Shown in pieces: positions 41,228 to 50,168 of a DNA stretch of 51,212 nucleotides. The stretch lies in NCBI GenBank assembly GCA_019119815.1, contig DWWH01000003.1, positions 1-51,212 of the forward strand, read 5' to 3'. The first letter of the stretch is position 1; the number at the start of each line of letters is the position of its first letter. The translations under genes were made by a program, and so were the position numbers. A model generated the notes under the pieces. The model searched no databases, had not been told where the DNA came from, and saw nothing but the letters and a program-made list of their open reading frames with translations. Origin of the DNA: Candidatus Eisenbergiella intestinipullorum (lineage in GTDB: Bacteria; Bacillota; Clostridia; Lachnospirales; Lachnospiraceae).

Positions 41228-42386
41228 ACTCGTTTTCTCCAGCCTCCTCCCCGCGGGGAAGAGCCATGGTGCGCACATTGACTCCGTTCACCTCGATGCG
41301 GCCGTTGACGGTGATCACCAGGCATTCCTTCCCGTCGATGATCCGGGTTTCGATCAGGTCGGTGCGCTCCGGATTCACCTTGATGATCACATCAGGGGTC
41401 TCGATGCTGAAATTGCGTCCGCTGGCGATATTGGAGGCGAGAAGCGCCGTATCTTCTCCGGCGGCCGCGTCGTAGGCCTGGTCGAAGCTTTCCATTTTTT
41501 CTTCCGGAACGCCGCTCAGCTCAAACAGCCGTTTCACGTCCGGGCGGGTGAGTACCAGGGGATCGGGAGAATCCTTGCTCTCCTCCACCAGCTCCGTGAG
41601 CTGTTCGTGGATGTTTTTTACCATTTCATAGTCCGCGTCCTCCCCCAGGGTATCGGCGATCAGCGTGTTGAAGGATTCCTTCTGGCTCTTGGCGGTAAGG
41701 GGAAGCTGGCAGCCGAACATGGCTTCCATGAAATCGGGCTGGAGCTCCTCTGCCTGTTTGGAAAAATAGAGCATGCTGTGGATGTCGCTGCTTCGGTCGT
41801 GGAAAGCAGGGAAGAGGAAGCCCTTTACCGGAGGCTCCACCACCCAGTCGCGGATGCGGTTTTCAATCTGGTTGTGCTCCGTGTTGTAGAAAAGGCCGGG
41901 CTTGGACAGCTTCACCGGACAGAGGCTGCACAGAAGGTATTCGTAGACCTCGTCGGAGGCGTCGAACATCTCGGAGCCGTCCGTAGCTCTCCCGGGGATG
42001 TCGTAGGCCACATGGATCAGGATGATATAATAATTTTCCGGGAAATAATAGGTTTCGATGATCTTGTTATAAAATTCCTCCAGAAGCGCATCGTCCTGCA
42101 GGCGGCTGTCCCGCAGCTTCAGGAGAAATTCCTGGGGCCCGCCGGGATTTTCCGCATCCAGGGGGAAGTCCAGATTCAGAAGATTTTTTCCCAGTGTTCC
42201 GGACAGGGTCTGTTTGAAAATATTGAAATACTTGAAGGTTTCCTCTTCGGGAAGGGAAAGAAAGGCCTCCTTCATGGTCGTCCGGATATTCTTTTCCCCG
42301 TCCACATAGCAGGTACAGATGCGGGAAATGCTGCATTTTTCATGGGTATACTGCTTCCTGATCTCCAGGATCTCTTTTTTGTTCAT
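41217..42386 (-). CDS. DUF4317 family protein
   Basis: 389 residues, soluble, acidic. It begins with MNKKEILEIRKQYTHEKCSI and contains ICTCYVDGEKNIRTTMKEAF, typical of the DUF4317 family common in Lachnospiraceae; the role is not known. The C-terminal part has regular beta strands (PDVIIKVNPERTDLIETRII). Its start overlaps the pyridoxamine kinase stop by four bases (ATGA), and its stop overlaps the response-regulator start by 11 bases, so all three should be translated together. Confidence 0.88.
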   Translation of the reverse strand: MNKKEILEIRKQYTHEKCSISRICTCYVDGEKNIRTTMKEAFLSLPEEETFKYFNIFKQTLSGTLGKNLLNLDFPLDAENPGGPQEFLLKLRDSRLQDDALLEEFYNKIIETYYFPENYYIILIHVAYDIPGRATDGSEMFDASDEVYEYLLCSLCPVKLSKPGLFYNTEHNQIENRIRDWVVEPPVKGFLFPAFHDRSSDIHSMLYFSKQAEELQPDFMEAMFGCQLPLTAKSQKESFNTLIADTLGEDADYEMVKNIHEQLTELVEESKDSPDPLVLTRPDVKRLFELSGVPEEKMESFDQAYDAAAGEDTALLASNIASGRNFSIETPDVIIKVNPERTDLIETRIIDGKECLVITVNGRIEVNGVNVRTMALPRGEEAGENEYAE

Positions 42387-43342
42387 GGTATTCTCCGTTC
42401 CGTTTCAGATTCCGTCCGCTTTTGGGGAAGAAAGGCTCCCTGTGCCAGCGGACCGAGAAAATTTTCAAAGCATACGCCGTCCTGCTCCGGAATGCCCAGC
42501 CTGGTGGAGGCGCTGATGCAGGCGCGGACAAAAGCTGCGGCCTCCTCCACGGACTGCGAAAAGGGCATGCCGTTCACCGCATCCGCGGCGATGATGGAGG
42601 CGAAAATATCGCCCGTGCCGTGCCAGGACCGGCCCGCCGAATGAGTGCGGTTGATGCGGGTGCTCAGGCCCTCGGAGCGTTCGGAAATGAAGTTGATGTA
42701 ATCCTCCCCTTCCCGCAGTCCCGTGATCACCACTTTGTCCGGCCCCATGGCATGAAGCTGCCGGGAAAGCAGGCAGAGCGCATCCGTGCTCCAGCCGCTT
42801 TCCCGGTAGGGAGTGCCCGTCAGAAGGCAGGCTTCTGTGATGTTCGGCGTGATGATGGCAGCCCGGGAAAGCAGGGACTTCATTTTCGCACAATGCTCCT
42901 GCGTGACCGTCCGATAGGCTTTTCCGTGGTCGCCCATGACCGGATCGAGGATGAAGGGAACGTCCGGCCAGTCCGCGAGAAATTCCTTCACGATCCCGAT
43001 CTGCGCAGCGCTTCCCAGAAAGCCGCAGTAGATGCCGTCAAAATGAAAGCCCAGTTCCTTCCAGACCGCAAGATAATCCTTCAGGTAAGGCGTGCAGTCG
43101 TGCATGAAATGCACGGGAAAGCCCGTATGATTGGAAAAAAGCGAGGTGGGCACCGGGCAGACCTGCACTCGCAGGGCGCTGATGATGGGGATCGATTCGG
43201 TGGCGGAGCAGCGTCCGTAGCCGGCAATATCGTTGATCATCGCAAGTTTTTTTGGAATGCGGCAGGCAGAGGGGCAGTCCTTTCCGGACGGGGCCGGAGA
43301 AGCTGCCGGATGTTCTGCCTGCTGCAATTGCTGCTGATTCAT
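42383..43342 (-). CDS. Pyridoxamine/pyridoxal kinase
   Basis: 319 residues of the ribokinase-like PdxK/PdxY fold: MINDIAGYGRCS near the start, NHTGFP, ILDPVMGDHGKAY, ITPNITEACLLTG, and the ATP and catalytic segment HSAGRSWHGTGDIFAS (Asp as base in GTGD). It phosphorylates vitamin B6 vitamers. An unusual Gln-rich tail (MNQQQLQQAEH) precedes the fold; an internal start at MINDIAGYG is conceivable, but the ribosome site AAAGGA fits 43342. The membrane S component upstream probably supplies its substrate. Confidence 0.92.
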   Translation of the reverse strand: MNQQQLQQAEHPAASPAPSGKDCPSACRIPKKLAMINDIAGYGRCSATESIPIISALRVQVCPVPTSLFSNHTGFPVHFMHDCTPYLKDYLAVWKELGFHFDGIYCGFLGSAAQIGIVKEFLADWPDVPFILDPVMGDHGKAYRTVTQEHCAKMKSLLSRAAIITPNITEACLLTGTPYRESGWSTDALCLLSRQLHAMGPDKVVITGLREGEDYINFISERSEGLSTRINRTHSAGRSWHGTGDIFASIIAADAVNGMPFSQSVEEAAAFVRACISASTRLGIPEQDGVCFENFLGPLAQGAFLPQKRTESETERRIP

Positions 43343-43343
43343 A

Positions 43344-43377
43344 GGCAGGATCCTTTCTTTGTACTCCTGCCATTATA
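43344..43377 (-). promoter_or_regulatory. Pyridoxamine kinase leader: -10 box and hairpin at the start codon
   Basis: Minus strand TATAAT (43377-43372) without a good -35 box. Next, GGCAGGA (43371-43365) pairs with TCCTGCC (43350-43344). The ribosome site AAAGGA lies partly in the loop and partly in the closing arm, ending two bases before the ATG. This may limit translation. Confidence 0.4.
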
Positions 43378-43430
43378 ACAGAACGGAAGGATTTGTTCCA
43401 TAGGTCTTTTCGCGGAAGGTCCGGTCCGTG

Positions 43431-44030
43431 TTACCGCCCGTTTTCTTCCTTCCCAATCTTCCAGAACAGCCCGGTCTTCTGCAGAGCGGGACGCAGGGCC
43501 ATGTAGACTGCTACGGATACGACGGCGGAGAGGACGGCATTGATGGAGGTGGAAGCGATGTTCCAGGCCAGAGTGATGTCGGCGGCGGGCTTGCCCAGGA
43601 TGAGCAGCTTGTAGAAGTAGCCTACCAGAGGATCGCCCACCATGTTGAAGACCAGGCCGCCGGCTGCTGCGAGAATGGTCCACAGCAGGATCTTTTTCTT
43701 ATCCGAGGTATGGGTGATATGTCCCAGGCGGTGTGCGATGAGACCGGTGATCAGGCCGATGCACAGCTTCAGGAGAAAGGTCTTCGGCGCATAGACCACG
43801 TAGACGGGATCGAACAGATCTCCGATGGTCATGCCGATAGCTCCTCCCACGCCGCCGTACAGCCCTCCCAGAATCAGAGCGCCCAGCACGCAGACTGCGT
43901 TCCCCAGATGGATGGAGGTGGCGTCGCCTCCCGGCAGACTGATCTTGATCTGCAGAAAGGTGAATACCACATAGGAAAGGGCGGCAAACACGCCCGTCAT
44001 GACCAGCTTCTGTACTTTTTCGTTTCTCAT
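43431..44030 (-). CDS. ECF transporter S component, probably for vitamin B6
   Basis: 199 residues with six hydrophobic helices. The start MRNEKVQKLVMTGVFAALSY and the helix GALILGGLYGGVGGAIGMTIGDLFDP match ECF substrate-binding (S) components. These recruit a shared energising module encoded elsewhere. Adjacency to a pyridoxamine kinase in one operon supports pyridoxamine or pyridoxine as substrate (PdxU-like; inference). ATG 44030 follows GGGAGG. A TATAAT at 44135-44130 (minus) is the likely -10 box. Confidence 0.85.
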   Translation of the reverse strand: MRNEKVQKLVMTGVFAALSYVVFTFLQIKISLPGGDATSIHLGNAVCVLGALILGGLYGGVGGAIGMTIGDLFDPVYVVYAPKTFLLKLCIGLITGLIAHRLGHITHTSDKKKILLWTILAAAGGLVFNMVGDPLVGYFYKLLILGKPAADITLAWNIASTSINAVLSAVVSVAVYMALRPALQKTGLFWKIGKEENGR

Positions 44031-44210
44031 AATGAAACCTCCCAAAAGAATGTTGGCGCAGCGGCAGGAGTTGAGAGAAAGAAGCTGCAAGGCTTCCGAC
44101 CTTTCCTGCCGTCTGACTGTATGCCTCTTATTATATGCAAAACTGGCATGACTGAAAGTGCCATTTTATATATTTTTAACCATACCAGTTGGCGGAAAAG
44201 GGCCTGCAAA

Positions 44211-44239
44211 TTGACAGTGCCTGTGGAGGCTGATAAAAT
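44211..44239 (+). promoter_or_regulatory. Promoter of the marR-ABC exporter operon
   Basis: TTGACA (44211-44216), 17-base spacer, TAAAAT (44234-44239). The AT-rich stretch AATTAACCAGATAAATAT just downstream (44237-44256) could hold the MarR operator. Confidence 0.8.
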
Positions 44240-44285
44240 AATTAACCAGATAAATATAGTTCGGAACCGAAGTGTTTTCTGGTGC

Positions 44286-44303
44286 AGCGCTTCGGCATGG
44301 AGG
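44286..44303 (+). repeat. Start-proximal leader cassette, copy D (partial)
   Basis: AGCGCTTCGGCATGGAGG equals the right end of copy B (AGCG-AA-CGCTTCGGCATGGAGG) apart from loss of the four bases AACG. The GGAGG (44299-44303) is again five bases before the ATG (44309). Confidence 0.65.
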
Positions 44304-44308
44304 GAAAT

Positions 44309-44785
44309 ATGGACAGGGGATTCAGAATGCGGGAGTCGATCGGACTTTTGAACAAAACGGAGGGAATGTTCCGCCGGTATCTGGACCGGCGGGTTTCTCA
44401 TACGGGGGTGTTCCCCGCCCAGCATAAGCTTTTGATGGAGCTGGACCGGGATCCGGCATTTTCTCAGATGAAGCTGGCGGAAAAGTTCGGGGTATCTGCG
44501 GCGGCGATCACGGTTTCTCTGAAAAAGCTGGAAAGGGGAGGGTACATCGTAAGGCAGACGGACCGGGAGGACGGCCGGATCAACCATGTGCAGATCACGG
44601 AAAAGGGGAAGGAGGTGGTCCGCCGGAGCCTGCAGATCTTTGCGGAATCGGACAGGCTGTTTTTTGAGGGCTTCAGCGACGGAGAGCTGGAGCAGTTTTA
44701 CAGCCTTCTCTGCCGGGCGAAGGAAAATATGGAACGGGCGCAGCAGGACATTTCAGGAGGACGAAGGAAGGGGAAAGAAGGATGA
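44309..44785 (+). CDS. MarR-family transcriptional regulator
   Basis: 158 residues. Winged-helix core: AQHKLLMELDRDPAFSQMKL, then LAEKFGVSAAAITVSLKKLERGGYIVRQTDREDGR (recognition helix and wing), flanked by dimerisation helices. ATG 44309 is fixed by GGAGG five bases upstream. It overlaps the ABC exporter gene by four bases (ATGA), so it most likely represses this operon until a drug or lipid signal binds. Unlike its neighbours it has no extra domain. Confidence 0.9.
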   Translation: MDRGFRMRESIGLLNKTEGMFRRYLDRRVSHTGVFPAQHKLLMELDRDPAFSQMKLAEKFGVSAAAITVSLKKLERGGYIVRQTDREDGRINHVQITEKGKEVVRRSLQIFAESDRLFFEGFSDGELEQFYSLLCRAKENMERAQQDISGGRRKGKEG

Positions 44786-46518
44786 AGCGATACTGGAAAT
44801 ATGTGAAACCCTATCTCTACGCATTCATACTGGGGCCGATTTTGATGATCACCGAGGTGGCGGGAGAAGTGATCCTGCCCGCCCTGATGGCCCGGATCAT
44901 CAACGTGGGGGCGGCCAACCGGGACGTGGCCTATATCGCGGAAATGGGGGGCATCATGATCCTCACCGCATTTGTGATGATGGGCGGGGGGATCGGAGGC
45001 GCCTGGTTTGCGGCAAAGGCGTCCATCAGCTTCGGCGCGGATCTGAGAAACGACTGTTTTCAGAAGGTGCAGAGCTTTTCCTTCCGCAATATCGACAGCT
45101 TTTCCACCGGTTCCCTTGTGACCAGGCTTACCAACGACATCACTCAGGTGCAGAACCTGATCATGATGGGGCTGCGTATGATGCTGCGCGCGCCGGGCAT
45201 GCTGATCGGCGCCATCATCATGGCAGTGGCCATGAATCCGGGACTGGCCCGGATCTTTCTGATCATCCTTCCGGTCATGGTCGTGACCATCGGGGCGATC
45301 ATGCTGACCGCCTTCCCCAGATTTACCGTCATGCAGAAGAAGCTGGACCGGGTCAACTCCAACATTCAGGAGTGCCTGCAGAACGTGCGCGTGATCAAGT
45401 CCTTCGTGCGGGGCGGGTATGAAGAAAAACGCTTTCTGCAGTCCAACGGGGATCTGAAGGAGTCCAGCCTGAGGGCCTTCCGGATCGTGATCCTGCAGAT
45501 GCCCCTGGTGGCCTTTTTTATGAACGCAACGACCCTCGCCGTGGTGTGGCTGGGCGGACAGGAGGTGCTCGCAGGAACGATGCCGGTGGGCAACCTGACC
45601 GCCTTCACCACCTATATCATACAGGTGCTCATGTCCCTGATGATGCTGGCCATGGTGCTTTTGCAGAGCTCCCGCGCTATCGCCAGCGCGAAACGGATCA
45701 ATGAAGTCCTGGATACGAGGGTCGATCTGACGGACGAGGCCGCAGCACAGAAGGAAAAGCAGGTGGAGAAGGGACGTATCGAATTCCGGCATGTCTCCTT
45801 CCGCTATTATAAGGAAAGCCGGGAAAAGGTGCTGGATGATGTCAGCCTGACCATAGAACCCGGTCAGACGGTGGGGATCATCGGTTCTACGGGCTGCGGA
45901 AAGAGCACGCTGGTCTCCCTGATCCCGAGGCTGTATGATGCGGATGAGGGGCAGGTACTGGTGGACGGCGTGGATGTGCGGGACTATTCCCTGCGGCATC
46001 TGCGGGAAGGCGTCGGCATGGTGCTGCAGAAGAACGTCCTGTTTTCCGGTACCGTGGAAGAAAATCTGCTCTGGGGCGATGAGAGCGCTTCCCATGAGAC
46101 GGTGAGACGGGCGGCACAGGCGGCTCAGGCGGATGGGTTCCTGAGCGCATTCCCGGAGGGCTATGATACCTTTCTCGGACAGGGCGGCGTGAATGTGTCC
46201 GGCGGACAGAAGCAGAGGCTGTGCATCGCCAGGGCTCTTCTGAAAAAGCCGAAGATCCTGATCCTGGACGATTCCACCAGCGCGGTGGACACGGCTACGG
46301 AGGCGAAGATCAGGGAAAGCTTCTCCACTGCGCTGAAGGAGACCACAAAGCTGATCATCGCCCAGCGGATCACCTCCGTCATGGAAGCGGACAGGATCAT
46401 AGTCATGGATGAAGGAAGGATCGTGGGGCAGGGGAGCCACACCGAGCTCCTTTCCGGCTGCAGCGCCTACCGGGAGATCTATGACTCCCAGATGGACAGG
46501 GAGGTGAGCGCATCATGA
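44782..46518 (+). CDS. ABC exporter half-transporter with degenerate ATP site
   Basis: 578 residues: six-helix exporter membrane domain (about 1-310) and a nucleotide-binding domain with Walker A GSTGCGKST, Q-loop, signature NVSGGQKQ and Walker B ILILDDSTSAVD. Asp replaces the catalytic Glu after Walker B, as is common in one half of heterodimeric exporters (TM287/288, BmrCD-like). It works with the next gene product, whose site is canonical. Substrate unknown; MarR control suggests a drug or toxic lipid. Confidence 0.93.
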   Translation: MKRYWKYVKPYLYAFILGPILMITEVAGEVILPALMARIINVGAANRDVAYIAEMGGIMILTAFVMMGGGIGGAWFAAKASISFGADLRNDCFQKVQSFSFRNIDSFSTGSLVTRLTNDITQVQNLIMMGLRMMLRAPGMLIGAIIMAVAMNPGLARIFLIILPVMVVTIGAIMLTAFPRFTVMQKKLDRVNSNIQECLQNVRVIKSFVRGGYEEKRFLQSNGDLKESSLRAFRIVILQMPLVAFFMNATTLAVVWLGGQEVLAGTMPVGNLTAFTTYIIQVLMSLMMLAMVLLQSSRAIASAKRINEVLDTRVDLTDEAAAQKEKQVEKGRIEFRHVSFRYYKESREKVLDDVSLTIEPGQTVGIIGSTGCGKSTLVSLIPRLYDADEGQVLVDGVDVRDYSLRHLREGVGMVLQKNVLFSGTVEENLLWGDESASHETVRRAAQAAQADGFLSAFPEGYDTFLGQGGVNVSGGQKQRLCIARALLKKPKILILDDSTSAVDTATEAKIRESFSTALKETTKLIIAQRITSVMEADRIIVMDEGRIVGQGSHTELLSGCSAYREIYDSQMDREVSAS

Positions 46519-48383
46519 ACGAGGAGAGAAAAGAAGCCCTGCTCAGAAAATATTCCTACGCCGCAAAGCAGGCCGAATCCCAGGGACGCGGTCCGAAAGG
46601 CGGCCCGGGAAGGGGACCGGGAGGACGCGGCCGGGGCGGCAGGCCCCGGGATGCGGGAAAGACCGTGCGCAGGCTTTTGTCCTACATTGAAAAAGACCGC
46701 CTGGGGCTGACGGTCGTGTTTTTCTGCGTCATCTTAAACACCGTTTCCTCTCTGGCCGGCTCCTATATGCTGAGACCCATTATCAACAGTCTGACCTCGC
46801 CGGAAGGGAGCGTACGGACCCTGTTTTCCTCCCTGCTGCGGATGGCGGCCATCTATGCGGTGGGGATCCTGGCCCAGTATTTTCAGTCCCGGATCATGAT
46901 CGGCATCTCCCAGGGAGCCATCTTCCGTCTGAGAAATGACCTGTTCTCCCGGATCCAGAAGCTGCCGGTCCGCTTTTATGATACCAATAACCACGGGGAC
47001 ATCATGAGCCGCTTTACCAACGATGTGGACGCGGTGGGGGAGATGCTGAACAATACGGTGGTGCAGATCATTTCCAGCACCATCAACGTGATCGGCACCT
47101 TCTGCCTGATGGTCTATACCAACGTGTGGCTGACGCTGATCACCGTAGTCACGGTGCCCTTCATGATGCTGGCAGCCAGGGCCGTCACCATGCGCAGCCG
47201 CCGCTTTTACAAGGCGCAGCAGGCGGCGCTGGGAACGCTGAACGGCTATATCGAGGAGACGGTGACGGGACAGAAGGTGGTCAAGGTATTCTGCCATGAG
47301 GACACCGCTCAGGAGGAATTTGCCTTCCTGAATCAGGATCTTCGGGATAAGCAGATCCTGGCTCAGTTTTTCGGCGGCATCATGGGACCCGTCATGGGAA
47401 ATCTGGGACAGGTGGGGTATTCGCTGACCGCCTGCATCGGAGGCCTGCTGTGTGTGCTGCGCGGCTTTGACATCGGAGGCCTGACCGTATTTGTGAACTA
47501 TTCCAGACAGTTCAGCCGTCCCATCAATGAGCTTTCCATGCAGATGAACACCATTTTTTCGGCCCTTGCCGGCGCGGAACGGGTGTTTTCCATCATGGAT
47601 GAGGCGCCGGAGCCGGAGGATGTACCCGGGGCGGTTGCGCTGGATTCCTGCCGCGGCTGTGTGCGTCTTACCGACGTGACCTTTGGTTACGGTCCGGACA
47701 AGGTGATCCTGAAGCATGTAAGCCTGTATGCGGAGCCGGGGCAGAAGATCGCCTTTGTCGGTTCCACCGGGGCGGGAAAGACCACCATCACCAACCTGAT
47801 CAGCCGCTTCTATGACATTGATGAGGGGGAGATCACCATTGACGGCATCGACATCCGCAGCATCAGGAGGGACAGCCTGCGCCGGAATATCGCCATGGTG
47901 CTGCAGGACACCCACCTGTTCACGGGGACGGTGCGGGAAAACATCCGCTACGGAAGGCTGGACGCCACGGATGAAGAGGTGGAGCAGGCGGCGAAGACGG
48001 CCAGCGCCCATTCCTTCATCATGCGTCTGGAAAAAGGGTATGATACCCTGATCGAGGGAGACGGCGCCAACCTCAGCCAGGGACAGAGACAGCTTTTGAA
48101 CATCGCCAGAGCCGCCATTTCCAGGGCTCCCATCCTGATCCTGGACGAGGCCACTTCCTCCGTGGACACCCGGACGGAAAAGCACATCGAAGAGGGGATG
48201 GACCGGCTGATGGCCGACCGGACCACCCTGGTGATCGCCCACCGACTGTCTACGATCCGAAACGCCGATGCCATCCTGGTGCTGGAGCAGGGAGAGATCA
48301 TCGAACGCGGAAGCCACGACCAGCTCCTGGCTCTGAGGGGAAGATATTACGAGCTCTATACGGGAAAACGGCAGCTGGAATGA
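46515..48383 (+). CDS. ABC exporter half-transporter with canonical ATP site
   Basis: 622 residues. A Gly/Arg-rich cytoplasmic tail (QGRGPKGGPGRGPGGRGRGG, about 25-44) precedes the six-helix membrane domain (about 55-350) and the nucleotide-binding domain: Walker A GSTGAGKTT, signature NLSQGQRQ, Walker B ILILDEATSSVD with catalytic Glu, and a switch His in VIAHRLST. The signature has SQGQ in place of SGGQ. It overlaps the upstream half by four bases (ATGA). The tail is an odd feature of this family. Confidence 0.93.
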   Translation: MNEERKEALLRKYSYAAKQAESQGRGPKGGPGRGPGGRGRGGRPRDAGKTVRRLLSYIEKDRLGLTVVFFCVILNTVSSLAGSYMLRPIINSLTSPEGSVRTLFSSLLRMAAIYAVGILAQYFQSRIMIGISQGAIFRLRNDLFSRIQKLPVRFYDTNNHGDIMSRFTNDVDAVGEMLNNTVVQIISSTINVIGTFCLMVYTNVWLTLITVVTVPFMMLAARAVTMRSRRFYKAQQAALGTLNGYIEETVTGQKVVKVFCHEDTAQEEFAFLNQDLRDKQILAQFFGGIMGPVMGNLGQVGYSLTACIGGLLCVLRGFDIGGLTVFVNYSRQFSRPINELSMQMNTIFSALAGAERVFSIMDEAPEPEDVPGAVALDSCRGCVRLTDVTFGYGPDKVILKHVSLYAEPGQKIAFVGSTGAGKTTITNLISRFYDIDEGEITIDGIDIRSIRRDSLRRNIAMVLQDTHLFTGTVRENIRYGRLDATDEEVEQAAKTASAHSFIMRLEKGYDTLIEGDGANLSQGQRQLLNIARAAISRAPILILDEATSSVDTRTEKHIEEGMDRLMADRTTLVIAHRLSTIRNADAILVLEQGEIIERGSHDQLLALRGRYYELYTGKRQLE

Positions 48384-48412
48384 GCGGGCCGCACCGGGAA
48401 GGGACAGAAAGA

Positions 48413-48443
48413 AGCGGACCGTATCCGGCAGCGCGGGTCCGCT
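48413..48443 (+). terminator. Hairpin after the ABC exporter operon
   Basis: AGCGGACC (48413-48420) pairs with GGTCCGCT (48436-48443). There is no T-tract, so termination is uncertain. The rest of the 117-bp gap is GC-rich and empty. Confidence 0.35.
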
Positions 48444-48500
48444 GCGCCAGAGGCAGCAGAACGGACGCCGGAAAAAGAAAAAGGAAAGGATTTTCGGAGC

Positions 48501-50168
48501 ATGAAAGGAATGCAAAAAGGGATTAGAGAAAAAGGAAAGGAAAACGCTCTCTTCGCAGGATTCTTCTGTGTGGTCATGGGCTATTATATCTGGCGGCTTT
48601 TCCGGATCCCGCCCTGGTATGACGAGCTGTATACGTATGAAAATTTCATCGACAGAGGCGTGATCTACTCCATGATCCACTGGCCCCTGCCGAATAACCA
48701 TGTGTTCTACTCCGCCCTTTCCGCGCTGGTGAACAAGCTGGGGAATCCCTATCTGGGACTGCGCGGGATTTCCCTTCTGGCCTCGGCAGGAAGCCTGCTG
48801 CTTCTGTACCGCCTGCTTCAAAAGCAGCTTCCCTCCCTGCTTTCCGTTACGGGCTGCGCCCTGTTTGCGGCCATGTACAACGTGACTCAGCAGGCGGCCC
48901 AGGGGCGGGGCTATGCCCTGTCCGGCTTCTTTTTGATCGCAGCGGCAAATCTGCTGTATGAGATCTGCGTGCCGCCGCTGAACGCGTCCCTGCGGGAAAA
49001 AGAGAAAAGCCGGTTCTGGCTGTATACGGGGTTTTCCGCCTGTCTGACGGGCGGGCTCTATACCATTCCCAGCAACCTCTACTGGGTGGTTTCCATCTGC
49101 CTGGCAGGCGGGCTCTTTCTGCTTCTGTGCCGGGAATACGGAAGACTCTGGCGTCTGATCGCAGCTTCGGCCTGTGCGGCTGCGGTGACCTTCGGCCTGT
49201 ATACCATCATCTGGCTGGCCATCGGATCCAATTTCCTGGTCAAGGAGGAGGGCGGCCCCTTTTACGGCATGAGCCATTTTCAGATGCTTTTTTCCGATCC
49301 GGCGGCAGCCTTTGTGAGAGGGCTGAATGCCATGCTGTCCGATCCAAACATCCAGAGCGTGGACCGGGAACAGTTCCTGGAAGGGATCGGCGGTTATCTG
49401 CTGCGCGTGCTGAACCAGGTTTATGCAAACGGGGGCCGCGTGCTGGCGGTTTTCATCCCGGTCTGTCTGCTCCTGCTGCTCTTTCTGACCGCGGCGGCTT
49501 TTTCCGGAAAGCAGCGCGGCTTCGCTTTCCTCGGCCTGTATTGTCTGCTCCTTACGGGGATGGTCCCTGTGTTTTTGTTCGTGCAGTGCGTATTCCCCTA
49601 CCTTCGGGTCTTTACCTATATGGGAAGCGTGCTTGCCATGCTTTTTCTTCTGACGGCATGGGGGGTATTCTGTGCGGGGAAAGCCCGCTTCGGAAAAGTC
49701 CGCCGCAGGGAGGACGCTTCCCGGGAAGGCGGTTTTTCGGAAAATTTTCCGGAAAGCCGTTCGGAAGGTGTGCTGTGGACCGCTTTTGCGGCCGCTGCCG
49801 TCCTTTTCATGGCCGCCGGTTTTCTTTCGGAGGGCTACAATGCCGGTTATGACAGCCGGGACAACCATATTTATGCTGCGCTGAAGAGCCTGGACGAAAC
49901 GAAGGTGGACACCATCCTGACCGGGGATGTGTATGCCAGCCAGAATGTGTACTTCCATATTACCCGCTGCCGGGGCAAGGAGCTTGCGTTCGACGAAGAC
50001 CATCCGGACTATGTGCTTCTGGATAAGGTACAGACGGGCACGGACGGTACAGGGCTGGTATGGCCGTACGAAAGGGACACGGAGGACTTTCCCTGGGAAT
50101 GGATCAGGGAACATATGGAGGTGGTGTTCGAGGATGATATGTACATCGCCTATCAGGTGAAGGAATAG
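48501..50168 (+). CDS. Multi-spanning GT-C-like membrane protein (GT39/ArnT-type fold)
   Basis: 555 residues with about ten to twelve hydrophobic helices. Right after the first helix comes PPWYDELYTYENF; an acidic pair in the first outer loop is the hallmark of GT-C glycosyltransferases using lipid-phosphate sugars. Farther on come the positive, cysteine-poor loops and a soluble C-terminal tail (about 470-555, DTILTGDVYASQNVYFH). It would glycosylate an extracytoplasmic acceptor. Ribosome sites AAAGGA and CGGAG lie before ATG 48501; ATG 48510 is an alternative. No other glycan gene is adjacent. Confidence 0.6.
   Translation: MKGMQKGIREKGKENALFAGFFCVVMGYYIWRLFRIPPWYDELYTYENFIDRGVIYSMIHWPLPNNHVFYSALSALVNKLGNPYLGLRGISLLASAGSLLLLYRLLQKQLPSLLSVTGCALFAAMYNVTQQAAQGRGYALSGFFLIAAANLLYEICVPPLNASLREKEKSRFWLYTGFSACLTGGLYTIPSNLYWVVSICLAGGLFLLLCREYGRLWRLIAASACAAAVTFGLYTIIWLAIGSNFLVKEEGGPFYGMSHFQMLFSDPAAAFVRGLNAMLSDPNIQSVDREQFLEGIGGYLLRVLNQVYANGGRVLAVFIPVCLLLLLFLTAAAFSGKQRGFAFLGLYCLLLTGMVPVFLFVQCVFPYLRVFTYMGSVLAMLFLLTAWGVFCAGKARFGKVRRREDASREGGFSENFPESRSEGVLWTAFAAAAVLFMAAGFLSEGYNAGYDSRDNHIYAALKSLDETKVDTILTGDVYASQNVYFHITRCRGKELAFDEDHPDYVLLDKVQTGTDGTGLVWPYERDTEDFPWEWIREHMEVVFEDDMYIAYQVKE

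Noticed and set aside
44040..44210. Region between the ECF S component and marR examined for a vitamin riboswitch
   Set aside because: No TPP, FMN, cobalamin or PreQ1 signature is visible; only a probable -10 box (44130-44135) and AT-rich sequence.
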